Shown here: positions 25,355 to 34,303 of the stretch, piece by piece | How the letters are laid out: each line of letters starts with the position of its first letter | How positions within the stretch are numbered: position 1 is the first letter of the stretch | Assembly: GCF_000243675.2 (NCBI RefSeq) | Contig: NZ_AHMM02000017.1 | Span: 186,001 to 250,000, forward strand | Reading direction: 5' to 3' | From: Leptospira inadai serovar Lyme str. 10 | GTDB taxonomy: Bacteria > Spirochaetota > Leptospiria > Leptospirales > Leptospiraceae | Length of the DNA stretch: 64,000 nucleotides | Notes under the pieces: generated by a model | Database searches by the model: none | What the model was told of the DNA's origin: nothing | What the model saw: the letters and a program-made list of their open reading frames with translations, nothing else | Translations under genes and position numbers: made by a program

Positions 25355-26568
25355 GCGTTTAATAATTCTCTATGATCTCTCAGATATTGAGTTCCGATAC
25401 GATGCTTCGGAACTTTATAAAACCGTGAATAAGAAGGCGATTTTAATAGAATTTGCCAAATCTTCTCATGCAAAATTTCGTCTTCTTTCTTATCGACCCA
25501 AGCACCGTCCAATCGCGCGACCATTTCGAATACCGCATCATAAATTTCTTGCGGAGTATTGTCTTCCCATTCCATGCCATGATCGAAAAACACCTTTGAA
25601 TTCCCGAATTCCCAGGCGCCCGTTGCGGAAATTTCGGCGAAGGTCAATCTCCTTCCATTCTTGAATTTAAGATGTTTGAAGATATTGATGCTGCCGCAAT
25701 GCATGTATGCGACTATGGAAATCGGGATTAAAGATACGCATACTTCGGGCTTTCGATATGCATGGCAGAGAGTATCGATTCCCGAACCGGTGGTAACCAT
25801 GAAGTGACAATGAGCTCCTAACCACATGTCTAAAAAATCGCTTTTAAAATTTGACTTAGGATAATCGATAATTTTTTGACTCTTGATTCCTATCTCTTTT
25901 TCAGTCTCCTTGCCCATTCTGATAACCCAATAGCCTTTATCAATCAAAGCCTGCATCGTTTTATAATATAGTGCGATGTCGGAATTCCTGCACCAATGAT
26001 ACTCGGGTATATTTTCGTTAAATTGCGATACGCTGCCGTAATGAATCTTCATATATGCTTCATCTCGAATGTTGAAGCAAATATATCGATCCGATTCCTT
26101 CATCCCCAAAGATCTTAAAAAGTCCCGACCTTTAGCATCCTCATCCTCCGTAAAAGCGATATGCGGCTTCGTCTTTTCTAAAACGCCGTTTCCGTCCGCT
26201 GTCGCAAACCTCTCTGCAACGGAAGGTTTATAATGGAATCTGCCGAAAGGAATTTTGCCGTTCGCCCAAGCTAAATGCCTGCTTATATCATAAATTTTAA
26301 AATGCCGCCTTACCATTTTATCCCATTGGGAATTGGCGACTATCTTATGATAGTAATACAGTATTATGCCTTGGTATGATTGCGGGTAAAGTTCCTTTTC
26401 CGCTAACATATATTCGGCGTCGAAAATGAAGTGGCCCATTCGATTGGAGCCTATTCCCATAAAGTATATTTTGATGAAAGGTCTTAAAGCTCGAATGACT
26501 ATAACCGGCGGGACTAGAATGATAAAAAAAAGAATTTTCCTAGTTTTATTAATTAACTTTGCGAGCAT
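25351..26568 (-). CDS. TIGR04372-type putative glycosyltransferase
   Basis: A 405-residue protein starting with one N-terminal membrane segment (residues 11-33). MGIGSNRMGHFIFDAEYMLAE near residue 36, NIRDEAYM, and YHWCRNSDIALYYKTM are the features of TIGR04372 proteins, seen in surface-glycan loci next to sialic-acid-like synthesis genes. The rest is GT-B-like (VIRMGKETE, MVTTGSGIDTLCHAY). It follows the pseudaminic-acid cassette directly, which suggests it transfers a CMP-activated nonulosonic acid. The activity is inferred from context only. Confidence 0.75.
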   Translation of the reverse strand: MLAKLINKTRKILFFIILVPPVIVIRALRPFIKIYFMGIGSNRMGHFIFDAEYMLAEKELYPQSYQGIILYYYHKIVANSQWDKMVRRHFKIYDISRHLAWANGKIPFGRFHYKPSVAERFATADGNGVLEKTKPHIAFTEDEDAKGRDFLRSLGMKESDRYICFNIRDEAYMKIHYGSVSQFNENIPEYHWCRNSDIALYYKTMQALIDKGYWVIRMGKETEKEIGIKSQKIIDYPKSNFKSDFLDMWLGAHCHFMVTTGSGIDTLCHAYRKPEVCVSLIPISIVAYMHCGSINIFKHLKFKNGRRLTFAEISATGAWEFGNSKVFFDHGMEWEDNTPQEIYDAVFEMVARLDGAWVDKKEDEILHEKIWQILLKSPSYSRFYKVPKHRIGTQYLRDHRELLNA

Positions 26569-26618
26569 GAATCCTCTTTTTATTAAACATATCGGCTAAC
26601 ATGTCCTTATGTAAGATT

Positions 26619-27665
26619 TTACCCTAACATATCCCAATGTAAGGCAGTACCTCTGGAAACTTTCCGATTCACTTTCTTCCCCAGAATTAACTCGATGTAT
26701 TTCGGAGGCAGACCGAACCCGGGGCGAATACTTCTTAAATTATTCTTCGTAAGAATATCTCCCGCGTTCATGTCTTCGACGATATAGAGCGAGCGACGGA
26801 AAACCAGTGAATTCTTTTCCGCTTCGGTAGGCCCGTAACTTACTTTACCCAAAGCCTGCCAGGCTCGCTCCGTCTCTACTACGAGCGCTTTCATCTCATC
26901 CGGTTCCATGGAAAAAGTGGAATCCACTCCGCCATCCGCACGCCTTAGTGTGAAATGTTTCTCTATTACGGTGGCGCCGAGAGCTACAGACGCGACGGAC
27001 ACGCCGAGCCCCATAGTATGATCGGATAATCCTATCTCACAATTAAAGAGCTCCCTCATATGAGGAATAGATAATATGTTCGTATTTTCCGGGGTCGCGG
27101 GATATGTGCTCGTGCACTTCAATAGGATCAGTTGATCGTTTCCTTCGGCGCGGACCGCCTGAACCGCATCGTGTATTTCGGATACGGAAGCCATTCCCGT
27201 GGAAATAATGATAGGCTTACCTGTACTTGCTACTTTCTTAATTAAAGGAATATCGATATTCTCGAAAGAGGCGATTTTATACGCCGGGGCCTCCAATTTC
27301 TCCAAAAAGTCCACAGCCGTAAAATCGAAAGGCGAACTGAAACAAAGAATTCCCTTTTCTCTACACCGATCCATAATCGGCTTATGCCATTCCCAAGGAG
27401 TGTAAGCAACTTTATATAAATCGTATAAAGAAGATCCTTTCCAGAGACTCTTCGGGTCGGAAATAAAAAACTCTCCATCTGATTTATCGATGGTCATCGT
27501 ATCGGATGTATACGTTTGGATTTTTAAAGCGTGAGCTCCTGCGGCAGCGGCGGCATCGATGATTTCGTACGCCCTCTCTATGGATTGATTATGATTGCCT
27601 GACATCTCGGCAATGATGAACGGGGAGGACGATTTAGATATCGTATGATTTCCTATTCTTATCAT
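26619..27665 (-). CDS. pseI: Pseudaminic acid synthase
   Basis: A 348-residue NeuB-family synthase. It condenses phosphoenolpyruvate with a 2,4-diamido-trideoxy hexose. The barrel has IIAEMSGNHNQ, LKIQTYTSDTMT, YTPWEWHKPIM, CFSSPFDFTAVDFLE, IISTGMAS, GLSDHTMG, VIEKHFTL and a SAF (antifreeze-like) domain from about residue 285 (SIRPGFGLPPKY). The LWKGSSLYDLY and YTPWEW elements favour PseI over NeuB/LegI. It overlaps the formyltransferase gene by 4 bp and is the last pse gene of the cassette. The acylation of its substrate depends on the PseH, PIG-L and formyltransferase genes beside it. Confidence 0.93.
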   Translation of the reverse strand: MIRIGNHTISKSSSPFIIAEMSGNHNQSIERAYEIIDAAAAAGAHALKIQTYTSDTMTIDKSDGEFFISDPKSLWKGSSLYDLYKVAYTPWEWHKPIMDRCREKGILCFSSPFDFTAVDFLEKLEAPAYKIASFENIDIPLIKKVASTGKPIIISTGMASVSEIHDAVQAVRAEGNDQLILLKCTSTYPATPENTNILSIPHMRELFNCEIGLSDHTMGLGVSVASVALGATVIEKHFTLRRADGGVDSTFSMEPDEMKALVVETERAWQALGKVSYGPTEAEKNSLVFRRSLYIVEDMNAGDILTKNNLRSIRPGFGLPPKYIELILGKKVNRKVSRGTALHWDMLG

Positions 27666-28354
27666 AAGATTTTTTTCCTGATTTCAAAGGTCCCTTTCAG
27701 TCCTTCCTGTTTTATAAAAACTTCCGAGAGCTCTATCCTGAATTCCCCGAGATCGATAAAAGCTTTGGGATAGCCGGGTGCGTCTAACATTCTGATAAAA
27801 TCATAAAGTTCCGTTCCGTTCTCCCATTTCTTGCCGGTAAGATCGCTTTCATCCGGCTTTCTTCGTTTAAACTCGGTCACCTCTCCCCGCTGCGGAATTG
27901 GCTCCATCCTTTCTACGAGAATTTTTACGATCATCGAACGAATCACTTTAGAGGCGCGTAAAAAGATTTCCTCCGCGGATCCGTAAAGATCCAGATCCTG
28001 CTTACAGTAAACCGCTCCCGTATCCAAACCTTCTCCGCATTCGATGGCCGATATCTTAGTTTTGGCCTGGCCGCGTTGGATCAGATTCTGCAAAGGGCTT
28101 CCGCCTCGCCCGTAAGGAAGATCCGTCATATGAAAGATGACGGTCCTAAACTTAGAAAATATCGCTCCGGGAATCACAAAAGACCAATGGGGAACAAAAA
28201 TGAATTCGGGTTCGAATTCCACGAGGGCTTCCAACTTAAATTCCTCGATGGATGCGATTAACTTCGGTTCGGAGATATTTCGTATTTCCGAGTCATTCGC
28301 AATCCATTCATTCCATTTTCTTGAAGTAAGAATGATGATCTTCGGCTTAGACAA
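27662..28354 (-). CDS. Sugar N-formyltransferase (methionyl-tRNA formyltransferase-like)
   Basis: A 230-residue protein with the formyltransferase core: FVPHWSFVIP, then VIFHMTDLPYGRGGSPLQN, which carries the HxTxLPxxRG active-site motif (catalytic histidine near residue 75), and GLDTGAVYCKQDLDL. It lacks the C-terminal tRNA-binding domain of Fmt, which fits a sugar enzyme. The start is a TTG (28352-28354) with an AGGAAG Shine-Dalgarno. It overlaps the PIG-L gene by 8 bp and pseI by 4 bp. I infer N-formylation of a pseudaminic-acid precursor using N10-formyl-tetrahydrofolate. Confidence 0.82.
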   Translation of the reverse strand: MSKPKIIILTSRKWNEWIANDSEIRNISEPKLIASIEEFKLEALVEFEPEFIFVPHWSFVIPGAIFSKFRTVIFHMTDLPYGRGGSPLQNLIQRGQAKTKISAIECGEGLDTGAVYCKQDLDLYGSAEEIFLRASKVIRSMIVKILVERMEPIPQRGEVTEFKRRKPDESDLTGKKWENGTELYDFIRMLDAPGYPKAFIDLGEFRIELSEVFIKQEGLKGTFEIRKKIL

Positions 28355-29042
28355 TTTTTCTTCCTAAGACGAAACTTTCAGCCGAGGGAAATCCTATCGA
28401 AGCTCCTCTCCATTTCGCCAAAGCTTCCACGGCCTCCAGCGATCTAGCGTGAGGGAATTCCCGCATCTCCGAGCGATATTCTGCAAGTGCGCTTAATTTT
28501 TTTTGCAATTGTCTTTCGGAAAGCGAAACGAAATAGTTCGGCGTAAAATTCCCGGCAGAATTGCGGATCTGCCATTCAGTACTGGATTGCACTTCAAAAA
28601 AATATAATTCCTTTACCGTTTGCCCCGGAAAAGCTCGGCATGCAGTCACTACCGCTTCGTTCGCGAGTCGATGGTCCACATTTAAGTCGTTATAAAAATG
28701 AGTGAAGATCACGCCAGGCCTTACATCCTCGATCTTCTTTTCCACGATTTTAATGATATCCAGTCGGTCCATGGAGTCCATACGATTGTCGGGCAGATCA
28801 AGAAGCTCGACCGATTTAACTCCCAGGATCTTCCCTGCATTCGATGCGCATCGACTTAGCTCGCTCAGCTCGCCGATTTTAGCATCGCGATCCCTTTTTA
28901 AATCTCTGCTCGTCAATCCCTCGGCTAAGATCAAGATATGAATTTCATGACCTTCTTCCGCGAACCTAGCCATTGCTCCGCCGCAACCCAAAATTTCGTC
29001 ATCAGGGTGTGCAGCCACAGTCAGAATGATTTTATTTTTCAT
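28347..29042 (-). CDS. PIG-L family N-deacetylase
   Basis: A 231-residue Zn-dependent LmbE/PIG-L-type deacetylase. TVAAHPDDEILGCGG (residues 9-23) has the zinc ligands His and Asp and the catalytic aspartate; the third zinc ligand lies in LNVDHRLANEA near residue 110. The family removes N-acetyl groups from amino sugars. It overlaps the pseH-like gene by 11 bp and the formyltransferase by 8 bp. The placement suggests that an acetyl group is removed and replaced with formyl on a pseudaminic-acid intermediate, an acyl swap within one operon. Confidence 0.88.
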   Translation of the reverse strand: MKNKIILTVAAHPDDEILGCGGAMARFAEEGHEIHILILAEGLTSRDLKRDRDAKIGELSELSRCASNAGKILGVKSVELLDLPDNRMDSMDRLDIIKIVEKKIEDVRPGVIFTHFYNDLNVDHRLANEAVVTACRAFPGQTVKELYFFEVQSSTEWQIRNSAGNFTPNYFVSLSERQLQKKLSALAEYRSEMREFPHARSLEAVEALAKWRGASIGFPSAESFVLGRKIV

Positions 29043-29499
29043 ACCGTCCGGCGTACTTATAGGTTATGAATTCTTCCGTTCGATCATCTTGTCGAAAACC
29101 GATCTTATCGAAACATTTTCGGGAAGAGATATTCTGATTTTTCACTAAGGCTATGAATTCCAAATCTTTCCGGAATTTATCCATCTGAGCTTTCATCCCC
29201 AGCTCTATAATTTTCGATCCGAAACCTTTTCCGCGATATTTTAAATCTATGGAGTAATCGATCAAATAAGAATTCCGTTCTTCCCGCTCGTCAAAACGGA
29301 TCTGTCCCACCGGAATATTTTCGAATTCCATTATGTAAATGTCGGAATCCGATCGGGTTAACTTTCGAAGAAACCAAGACGAATGGTCCTCCATACCTAT
29401 AGTTCGGGAATTAAACGCGGCTTTTCTGACTTCCGAATCGTTCGCCCAATCATATAAGAGAAGTAGATCTTTCTCCGTCGCTCTTCTTAAATTCAACAT
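29032..29499 (-). CDS. pseH: PseH-like GNAT N-acetyltransferase
   Basis: A 155-residue GNAT enzyme. LYDWANDSEVRKAAFN near residue 15 is the PseH/RimJ-like sugar-binding part, VGQIRFDE is beta-4, and DLKYRGKGFGSKII is the acetyl-CoA pyrophosphate loop (R/Q-x2-G-x-G). It acetylates N4 of the UDP-4-amino-altrosamine made by PseC. It overlaps pseG by 7 bp. The size is normal (PseH is about 160-180). Confidence 0.85.
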   Translation of the reverse strand: MLNLRRATEKDLLLLYDWANDSEVRKAAFNSRTIGMEDHSSWFLRKLTRSDSDIYIMEFENIPVGQIRFDEREERNSYLIDYSIDLKYRGKGFGSKIIELGMKAQMDKFRKDLEFIALVKNQNISSRKCFDKIGFRQDDRTEEFITYKYAGRYEK

Positions 29500-30464
29500 A
29501 AGAGTAAAGAGCGTATCTTTTCATTTCCAGCCAAACAGGTTTTACGCATCCGTTCCCGTAAATCATTTCGAAAAGAATAACTAACGATCCGCTTCGATTC
29601 GGTCCTTAATGAGATCAAATCTTTATCGATATGTGCAAGCCCCGGAATTTCAGTCGACAACCCTCTTATATTTTCCCGTTGATTCTCCGCAGTTTCGATA
29701 ATGATCATCGGCACCCTACATTTTAGCAATTCGTAAGTCGTTTGACCTCCGGCTGTGATTGCAAAATCGACACTTAGCATCAATTCCCGAATTTCCTGCG
29801 CACTTAAGCCGGAGTGAAGTACGGTATTTTCATCGCTCTTTTTTTTGATTTCGTCTAGATTTAAAAACGCCGGTCCCAAAAGAATTTTCTTTTTCCATTT
29901 CGGAAAATCGGCGTTTATTATTTCCAAAATTCTCGGAACCAAATTCCAGCGGTCTTCTCCGCCGACAGTAATAAGAACTGATTCTACATTTTCCTTAGTA
30001 CTGGGAAAAGAAATTTTCTCCCGGAAAGGGTGCCGCAGAAGAACATATTCTCCACCGGTTGCAATACGGTTTTTAGAAGCGTCGTATTCTAAGTGAATCC
30101 CGCCATAGCCGGGATTCAGAATCGTAGAACCGATCGGATATCGGATCCGATTCGTGTCGTCTATGCAAATCAGATTCTTAGTCCAGGCTTGCAATTCTTC
30201 ATAAACGATCTCGTCTGCGAGATAAGAATCTACAAAGATCGCGTCTACATTCTTTCCTTCCAAAAAGGCGGTTCGCTGTTCCCTGTTCTTCCAATCTAAG
30301 ACGACGATCGAAACCGGAAACCTATCGCTCAAACCGGTTCCGTCAGTATGGAGTACGATAAAAACGTCTTCCGCGATTTCGTTTATTATTTCTGCCAGCG
30401 CGGTACAACGCCTGAGATGTCCCAAACCCGTATTCGATAAGCATTCGGTAAATATAAACACCAA
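29493..30464 (-). CDS. pseG: UDP-2,4-diacetamido-2,4,6-trideoxy-altropyranose hydrolase
   Basis: A 323-residue GT-B-fold hydrolase that removes UDP in the pseudaminic acid pathway. NTGLGHLRRCTALAE near residue 11 is the PseG signature (GxGHxxR with the catalytic histidine), VDSYLADE, ILNPGYGG, and ITAGGQTTYELL is the UDP-binding loop. The start is TTG (30462-30464) directly followed by GTG; either could be used, and no strong Shine-Dalgarno is visible. It lies 25 bp after pseF and overlaps pseH. Confidence 0.9.
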   Translation of the reverse strand: MVFIFTECLSNTGLGHLRRCTALAEIINEIAEDVFIVLHTDGTGLSDRFPVSIVVLDWKNREQRTAFLEGKNVDAIFVDSYLADEIVYEELQAWTKNLICIDDTNRIRYPIGSTILNPGYGGIHLEYDASKNRIATGGEYVLLRHPFREKISFPSTKENVESVLITVGGEDRWNLVPRILEIINADFPKWKKKILLGPAFLNLDEIKKKSDENTVLHSGLSAQEIRELMLSVDFAITAGGQTTYELLKCRVPMIIIETAENQRENIRGLSTEIPGLAHIDKDLISLRTESKRIVSYSFRNDLRERMRKTCLAGNEKIRSLLLC

Positions 30465-30489
30465 AATTAAAAACGAGAGCCTTAAAAAT

Positions 30490-31185
30490 CTATCCGAACC
30501 TTTTCTTCAATCCGTACTTGAATTCGGCGATTTCCCAATCCTCGATCGTATCGATGTCCTGGACCTCCATTTCTTTCAGCAGGAGGCCGGCGCTTCTTTC
30601 GGTCCAAAGTTTTTGACTAGAGAGAAAACGCTCTACATTAAAGAAATAGAATTGTCCCGCATCATGATACGAAGGAGTCAGATCCTGTGAACGCTTGTTT
30701 AAATTTTCGGGAAAATTCATCGTAATCAAAGAATTAGAATCCATTCGTAGCGATCTTTGGATCGGATATCCGTATTTTACGATAGGAAAAACGGTATCCA
30801 AATCGCCGCTGTTCAATAAGCTCCAAGCCTTGGTCAATTGTTCGGTATCCAACATTGATGCCGTAGGATAGATGCAGCATGCATATCGAAAGCGCCGCTC
30901 AGCAATTTTAGGATGACTTAAAACTTCCAACAAAACGTCGGTCGTCCCCGCGTAATCGTCCGAATTCTTCGCGCTTCTCGAAAACGGAATCGATGCTCCA
31001 AATTTTTTAGAAACATCGGCGATTTCCTCGTCATCTGTGGAAACAATTACATCCTCAAATAAGCCGCTTTTTTTAGCGGCCTCGATCGGGTAAGAAATGA
31101 TCGGTCTTCCGTGGAACTCCTTTATGTTCTTCTTCGGAATGCGTTTCGACCCTCCTCTCGCGGTTATGATTGCTACGTTCGCCAT
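30490..31185 (-). CDS. pseF: CMP-pseudaminic acid synthetase
   Basis: A 231-residue cytidylyltransferase. The CTP-binding signature IITARGGSKRIPKKNIK is at residues 6-22, IVSTDDEEIA holds the acidic metal site, and CCIYPTASMLD and YDAGQFYF-like segments (here YHDAGQFYFFN) are typical of PseF. It activates pseudaminic acid as its CMP derivative for transfer. It lies 58 bp downstream of pseC. Family and context agree fully. Confidence 0.93.
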   Translation of the reverse strand: MANVAIITARGGSKRIPKKNIKEFHGRPIISYPIEAAKKSGLFEDVIVSTDDEEIADVSKKFGASIPFSRSAKNSDDYAGTTDVLLEVLSHPKIAERRFRYACCIYPTASMLDTEQLTKAWSLLNSGDLDTVFPIVKYGYPIQRSLRMDSNSLITMNFPENLNKRSQDLTPSYHDAGQFYFFNVERFLSSQKLWTERSAGLLLKEMEVQDIDTIEDWEIAEFKYGLKKRFG

Positions 31186-31243
31186 TCGTTACTTGTTCTT
31201 TAAATTCGTCGGAAATATTTTGAACCGGTTTAAAATGGGAAAA

Positions 31244-32419
31244 TCAAAATAAGGTTTGATGTCCAATCGGAGTCATCAGAATTTTTACGATCTCATGCTG
31301 CTGTTGTTCCGTCAGCCCGGGGAAGATCGGTATGCTGATCGCTTCCTTATAATATGCTTCCGATTCGGGAAAATCATTCCTATCGAAACCCATCCTTTCA
31401 AAATAAGGCTGCCTGTAGACGGGAATATAATGAAGATTTACTAATATACCGGAACTTCGGAAACGCTCGAAAATCTGAGCATGAGTATATTCAATTTCCT
31501 GCAATTTCAAACGAATAACGTATAAATGCATTCCTGAATAGCTGTCTTCTCGACGATAAGGAATGATAACAGGTTTATTAGCGAGTAGCGCGTCGTATCT
31601 ATCCGCGATAGAATGTCTGATTTCGACGAATTCTTTCAGCCTGACCAACTGACTCACTCCTAGCGCTGCCTGGATATCGGTCAATCTATAGTTATATCCC
31701 AAGTCGATCTGCTGATAATACCAAGGTCCGTCGGGAGCGTGAGTCATTTCCGAGGGGTCCCTAGTGATTCCGTGACTTCTTAGTCGATACATCTTAGCGA
31801 ATAACTCCGAATCGTTTGTCAACGCCATTCCGCCTTCGCCCGTCGTGATGATCTTGACGGGGTGGAAGCTGAACACGGTTATATCGCTGTATTTACAATT
31901 TCCGATCGGTTCTCCCCTGTATTTCCCGCCTATCGAGTGAGAAGCATCTTCGATAATTTTAAATCCGTACTTAATGGAAAGTTGATGTATCTTGTCCATT
32001 TCGCAGGGTTGGCCGGCAAAATGGACCGGTATCACGACCTTAGGGAGCGAGCCATCCTTTTCGGAAATTTTCAGTTTCTCGCCGAGTTTATCCGCGCTCA
32101 TATTGTAGGTTAGAGGATCTATATCGACGAAATCTACCGAAGCTCCGCAGTAAAGTGCGCAATTTGCACTGGCGACAAACGTTATGGGGCTTGTCCAGAC
32201 CCGGTCCCCCGCACTAACGCCCAACGCCAAGCAAGCCAAATGAAGGGCGGAAGTGGCACTATTAACCGCAAGGGCATGTTTTGCGGCACAGATACTAGAA
32301 ACCCCTTGTTCGAACTTGGGAACCATCGGCCCCTGCGTTAAAAAATCCGATTTTAAAACGGCGACTACCGAATCGATGTCGTCTTGGGAGATATTTTGTT
32401 TTCCGTAGGGGATAATCAT
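31244..32419 (-). CDS. pseC: UDP-4-amino-4,6-dideoxy-N-acetyl-altrosamine transaminase
   Basis: A 391-residue DegT aminotransferase. VNSATSALHLACLALG binds the PLP phosphate, IEDASHSIGG has the PLP aspartate, and FSFHPVKIITTGEGG the catalytic lysine near residue 187. The opening IPYGKQNISQDDIDSVV and WYYQQIDLGYNYRLTDIQAALG are characteristic of PseC. Its substrate, UDP-2-acetamido-2,6-dideoxy-4-hexulose, needs PseB, which is not in this window. It is the first gene of the cassette, 78 bp after the ABC flippase gene. Confidence 0.92.
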   Translation of the reverse strand: MIIPYGKQNISQDDIDSVVAVLKSDFLTQGPMVPKFEQGVSSICAAKHALAVNSATSALHLACLALGVSAGDRVWTSPITFVASANCALYCGASVDFVDIDPLTYNMSADKLGEKLKISEKDGSLPKVVIPVHFAGQPCEMDKIHQLSIKYGFKIIEDASHSIGGKYRGEPIGNCKYSDITVFSFHPVKIITTGEGGMALTNDSELFAKMYRLRSHGITRDPSEMTHAPDGPWYYQQIDLGYNYRLTDIQAALGVSQLVRLKEFVEIRHSIADRYDALLANKPVIIPYRREDSYSGMHLYVIRLKLQEIEYTHAQIFERFRSSGILVNLHYIPVYRQPYFERMGFDRNDFPESEAYYKEAISIPIFPGLTEQQQHEIVKILMTPIGHQTLF

Positions 32420-32497
32420 CTCATCTAGCCTTCCGTTTATTTGATTGAATTACTTCGATTCGTTGACCGTGAGCGCCAAAAGTTTTCGCTTAGTAAA

Positions 32498-34276
32498 TTA
32501 AACCTTACTCGCGAACAATTCGTCGTAACGACCTTCACGAATGATACGACCTTCTTTCATCTCGAATATATTATCGCACTTGCTTACGGTGGAAATTCGA
32601 TGCGCAATCATGATGATGGTCAGTTCCTTTCCTAATCCTTCGATGGCATCCATGACCGCCTTTTCTGTCTCGTTATCAAGGGCGCTGGTTGCCTCGTCGA
32701 AAACGATGACGGAGGCTTCTTTATAAAGTGCTCTAGCAATGCCGATTCTTTGCCTCTGGCCGCCGGACAGTCGAACCCCTCTTTCTCCGACGATCGTATC
32801 ATAAGCGTCCTTTAAGCTCTCGATATGAGAAGATATCTGAGCTTGCTTGGCGGCCCGTAAGGCTTTTTGTCGATCTATCTGTTCCGGTGGAATTCCGAAC
32901 GCTATGTTCTCGATGATGGTGGAATCGGAAAGATAAATGCTTTGCGGAACGTGAGAGATGTTTTTTTGCCAAGCGCGAACCGTATCGTATCGGACAGTCT
33001 CACCGTCGACAGTCAATGTACCGCTAGTGGGCTCCAATAGTCCCATCACTATATCCAGTAGGGTGCTTTTGCCGCTGCCGGTCGTGCCGATAAATCCGAC
33101 ACGAGTCCCTTTTTTAACAATGAAATCGATTCCTTTCAAAACGAAGGGACCATCGGGAGTATATTGAAAATATAAATCGTTTCCTTTAATCGCCTCAGTA
33201 AAGGGTAGAGGCGGAGAATTCTCGTAATTCTGAGCCTCCGGTATTTTTTGATCCAACAACTTTAATACGTCCACCAAGATGGCTTCCGTACTCTGAAGAT
33301 TAGCCCAAGATTGAAAAGCCTGCTGCAATGCCGGAAGCATTCTCTGCGCGCCCAACGCAAGTGCTCCCAAAGTAGGAATGACGGTGGAAAATCCGCCCTC
33401 CCCGAACGTAAGACTATAAGCAAAAAATGCCATCAACGCCATCGCGAGAGCTTCTATCGTGTATCTCGGGCTTCCGCCCATAAATGCGTTGTTTCCCTGA
33501 GCAATACGAAAACGGCGATCGGATCTTCGGTATGCTTCGCAATACACGGACTGTGTACCGTCGATTAGAACATCTCGAATTCCGCCTAAGCCTTCCTGTA
33601 GCGATTTCATAACGATGGTCTGTTCGTCGGCGATCACTTTTCCGTTAGAAAGTAGCCGCCTTTTGAACGTATAGGCGACGCTTACATACAAAATACCGAA
33701 TATTAAGGAAGTCGAAATCGCCAGTACGGGAGTGATCGCAATGGAGGCTAAGAGAATCGCTATTAAAATAAAAGCGGAACTCAACAGGATTAAAACCTGC
33801 TGAATGATTCCACCGGATACACTGTTTGCCTTCGAGACGATTCCCGTAACGATTTCGCTGCTGTTTCTAGAAACATGAACACTATACGGTTGATTTAAAG
33901 TCTTCTTATAAATTTCGATACTCAGATCCGCCCCGGTCGCAAAGGAAAGCTTCGTGCTAAGCCAAAGTAACAGCAATCGCATGGCTCCCGCAACGAGTGC
34001 CGCTCCGGCAAATGCGAAAGTTAACGGTAAAAGCAATTGGTTTGGTGATGTAAAGTTCCAGAATTCGATAAAAGGTCGTATTTCCGTTAGAGAAAATACC
34101 TTTTCAGGCGTCGTCAAAACCGCCAAAAAAGGCAGGATTGCTCCGATGCTTAAAATCTCCGTAAACGAAGTAATAACGATCATGAACAGAAGTAAAACGA
34201 ATTGTCTATGCCTCCTGGGGGCCAAATGTCCCCAAAGTCGAACTAGCGGGATCTCATCTATTTTATTAAATTTCAT
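32498..34276 (-). CDS. ABC-type polysaccharide/oligosaccharide flippase (PglK/MsbA-like)
   Basis: A 592-residue half transporter with membrane domain and ATPase in one chain. About six membrane helices span residues 25-330. The nucleotide-binding part has Walker A IGTTGSGKSTLLD, signature RLSGGQRQRIGIARAL, Walker B VIVFDEATSALD and the switch histidine in IMIAHRIST. It works as a homodimer. With no Wzx seen in the window, it is the best candidate to flip the lipid-linked glycan across the inner membrane, as PglK does. Lipid A export cannot be excluded from sequence. Confidence 0.85.
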   Translation of the reverse strand: MKFNKIDEIPLVRLWGHLAPRRHRQFVLLLFMIVITSFTEILSIGAILPFLAVLTTPEKVFSLTEIRPFIEFWNFTSPNQLLLPLTFAFAGAALVAGAMRLLLLWLSTKLSFATGADLSIEIYKKTLNQPYSVHVSRNSSEIVTGIVSKANSVSGGIIQQVLILLSSAFILIAILLASIAITPVLAISTSLIFGILYVSVAYTFKRRLLSNGKVIADEQTIVMKSLQEGLGGIRDVLIDGTQSVYCEAYRRSDRRFRIAQGNNAFMGGSPRYTIEALAMALMAFFAYSLTFGEGGFSTVIPTLGALALGAQRMLPALQQAFQSWANLQSTEAILVDVLKLLDQKIPEAQNYENSPPLPFTEAIKGNDLYFQYTPDGPFVLKGIDFIVKKGTRVGFIGTTGSGKSTLLDIVMGLLEPTSGTLTVDGETVRYDTVRAWQKNISHVPQSIYLSDSTIIENIAFGIPPEQIDRQKALRAAKQAQISSHIESLKDAYDTIVGERGVRLSGGQRQRIGIARALYKEASVIVFDEATSALDNETEKAVMDAIEGLGKELTIIMIAHRISTVSKCDNIFEMKEGRIIREGRYDELFASKV

Positions 34277-34303
34277 TTAACGAACTAGGGCGAAGAAACT
34301 CGT

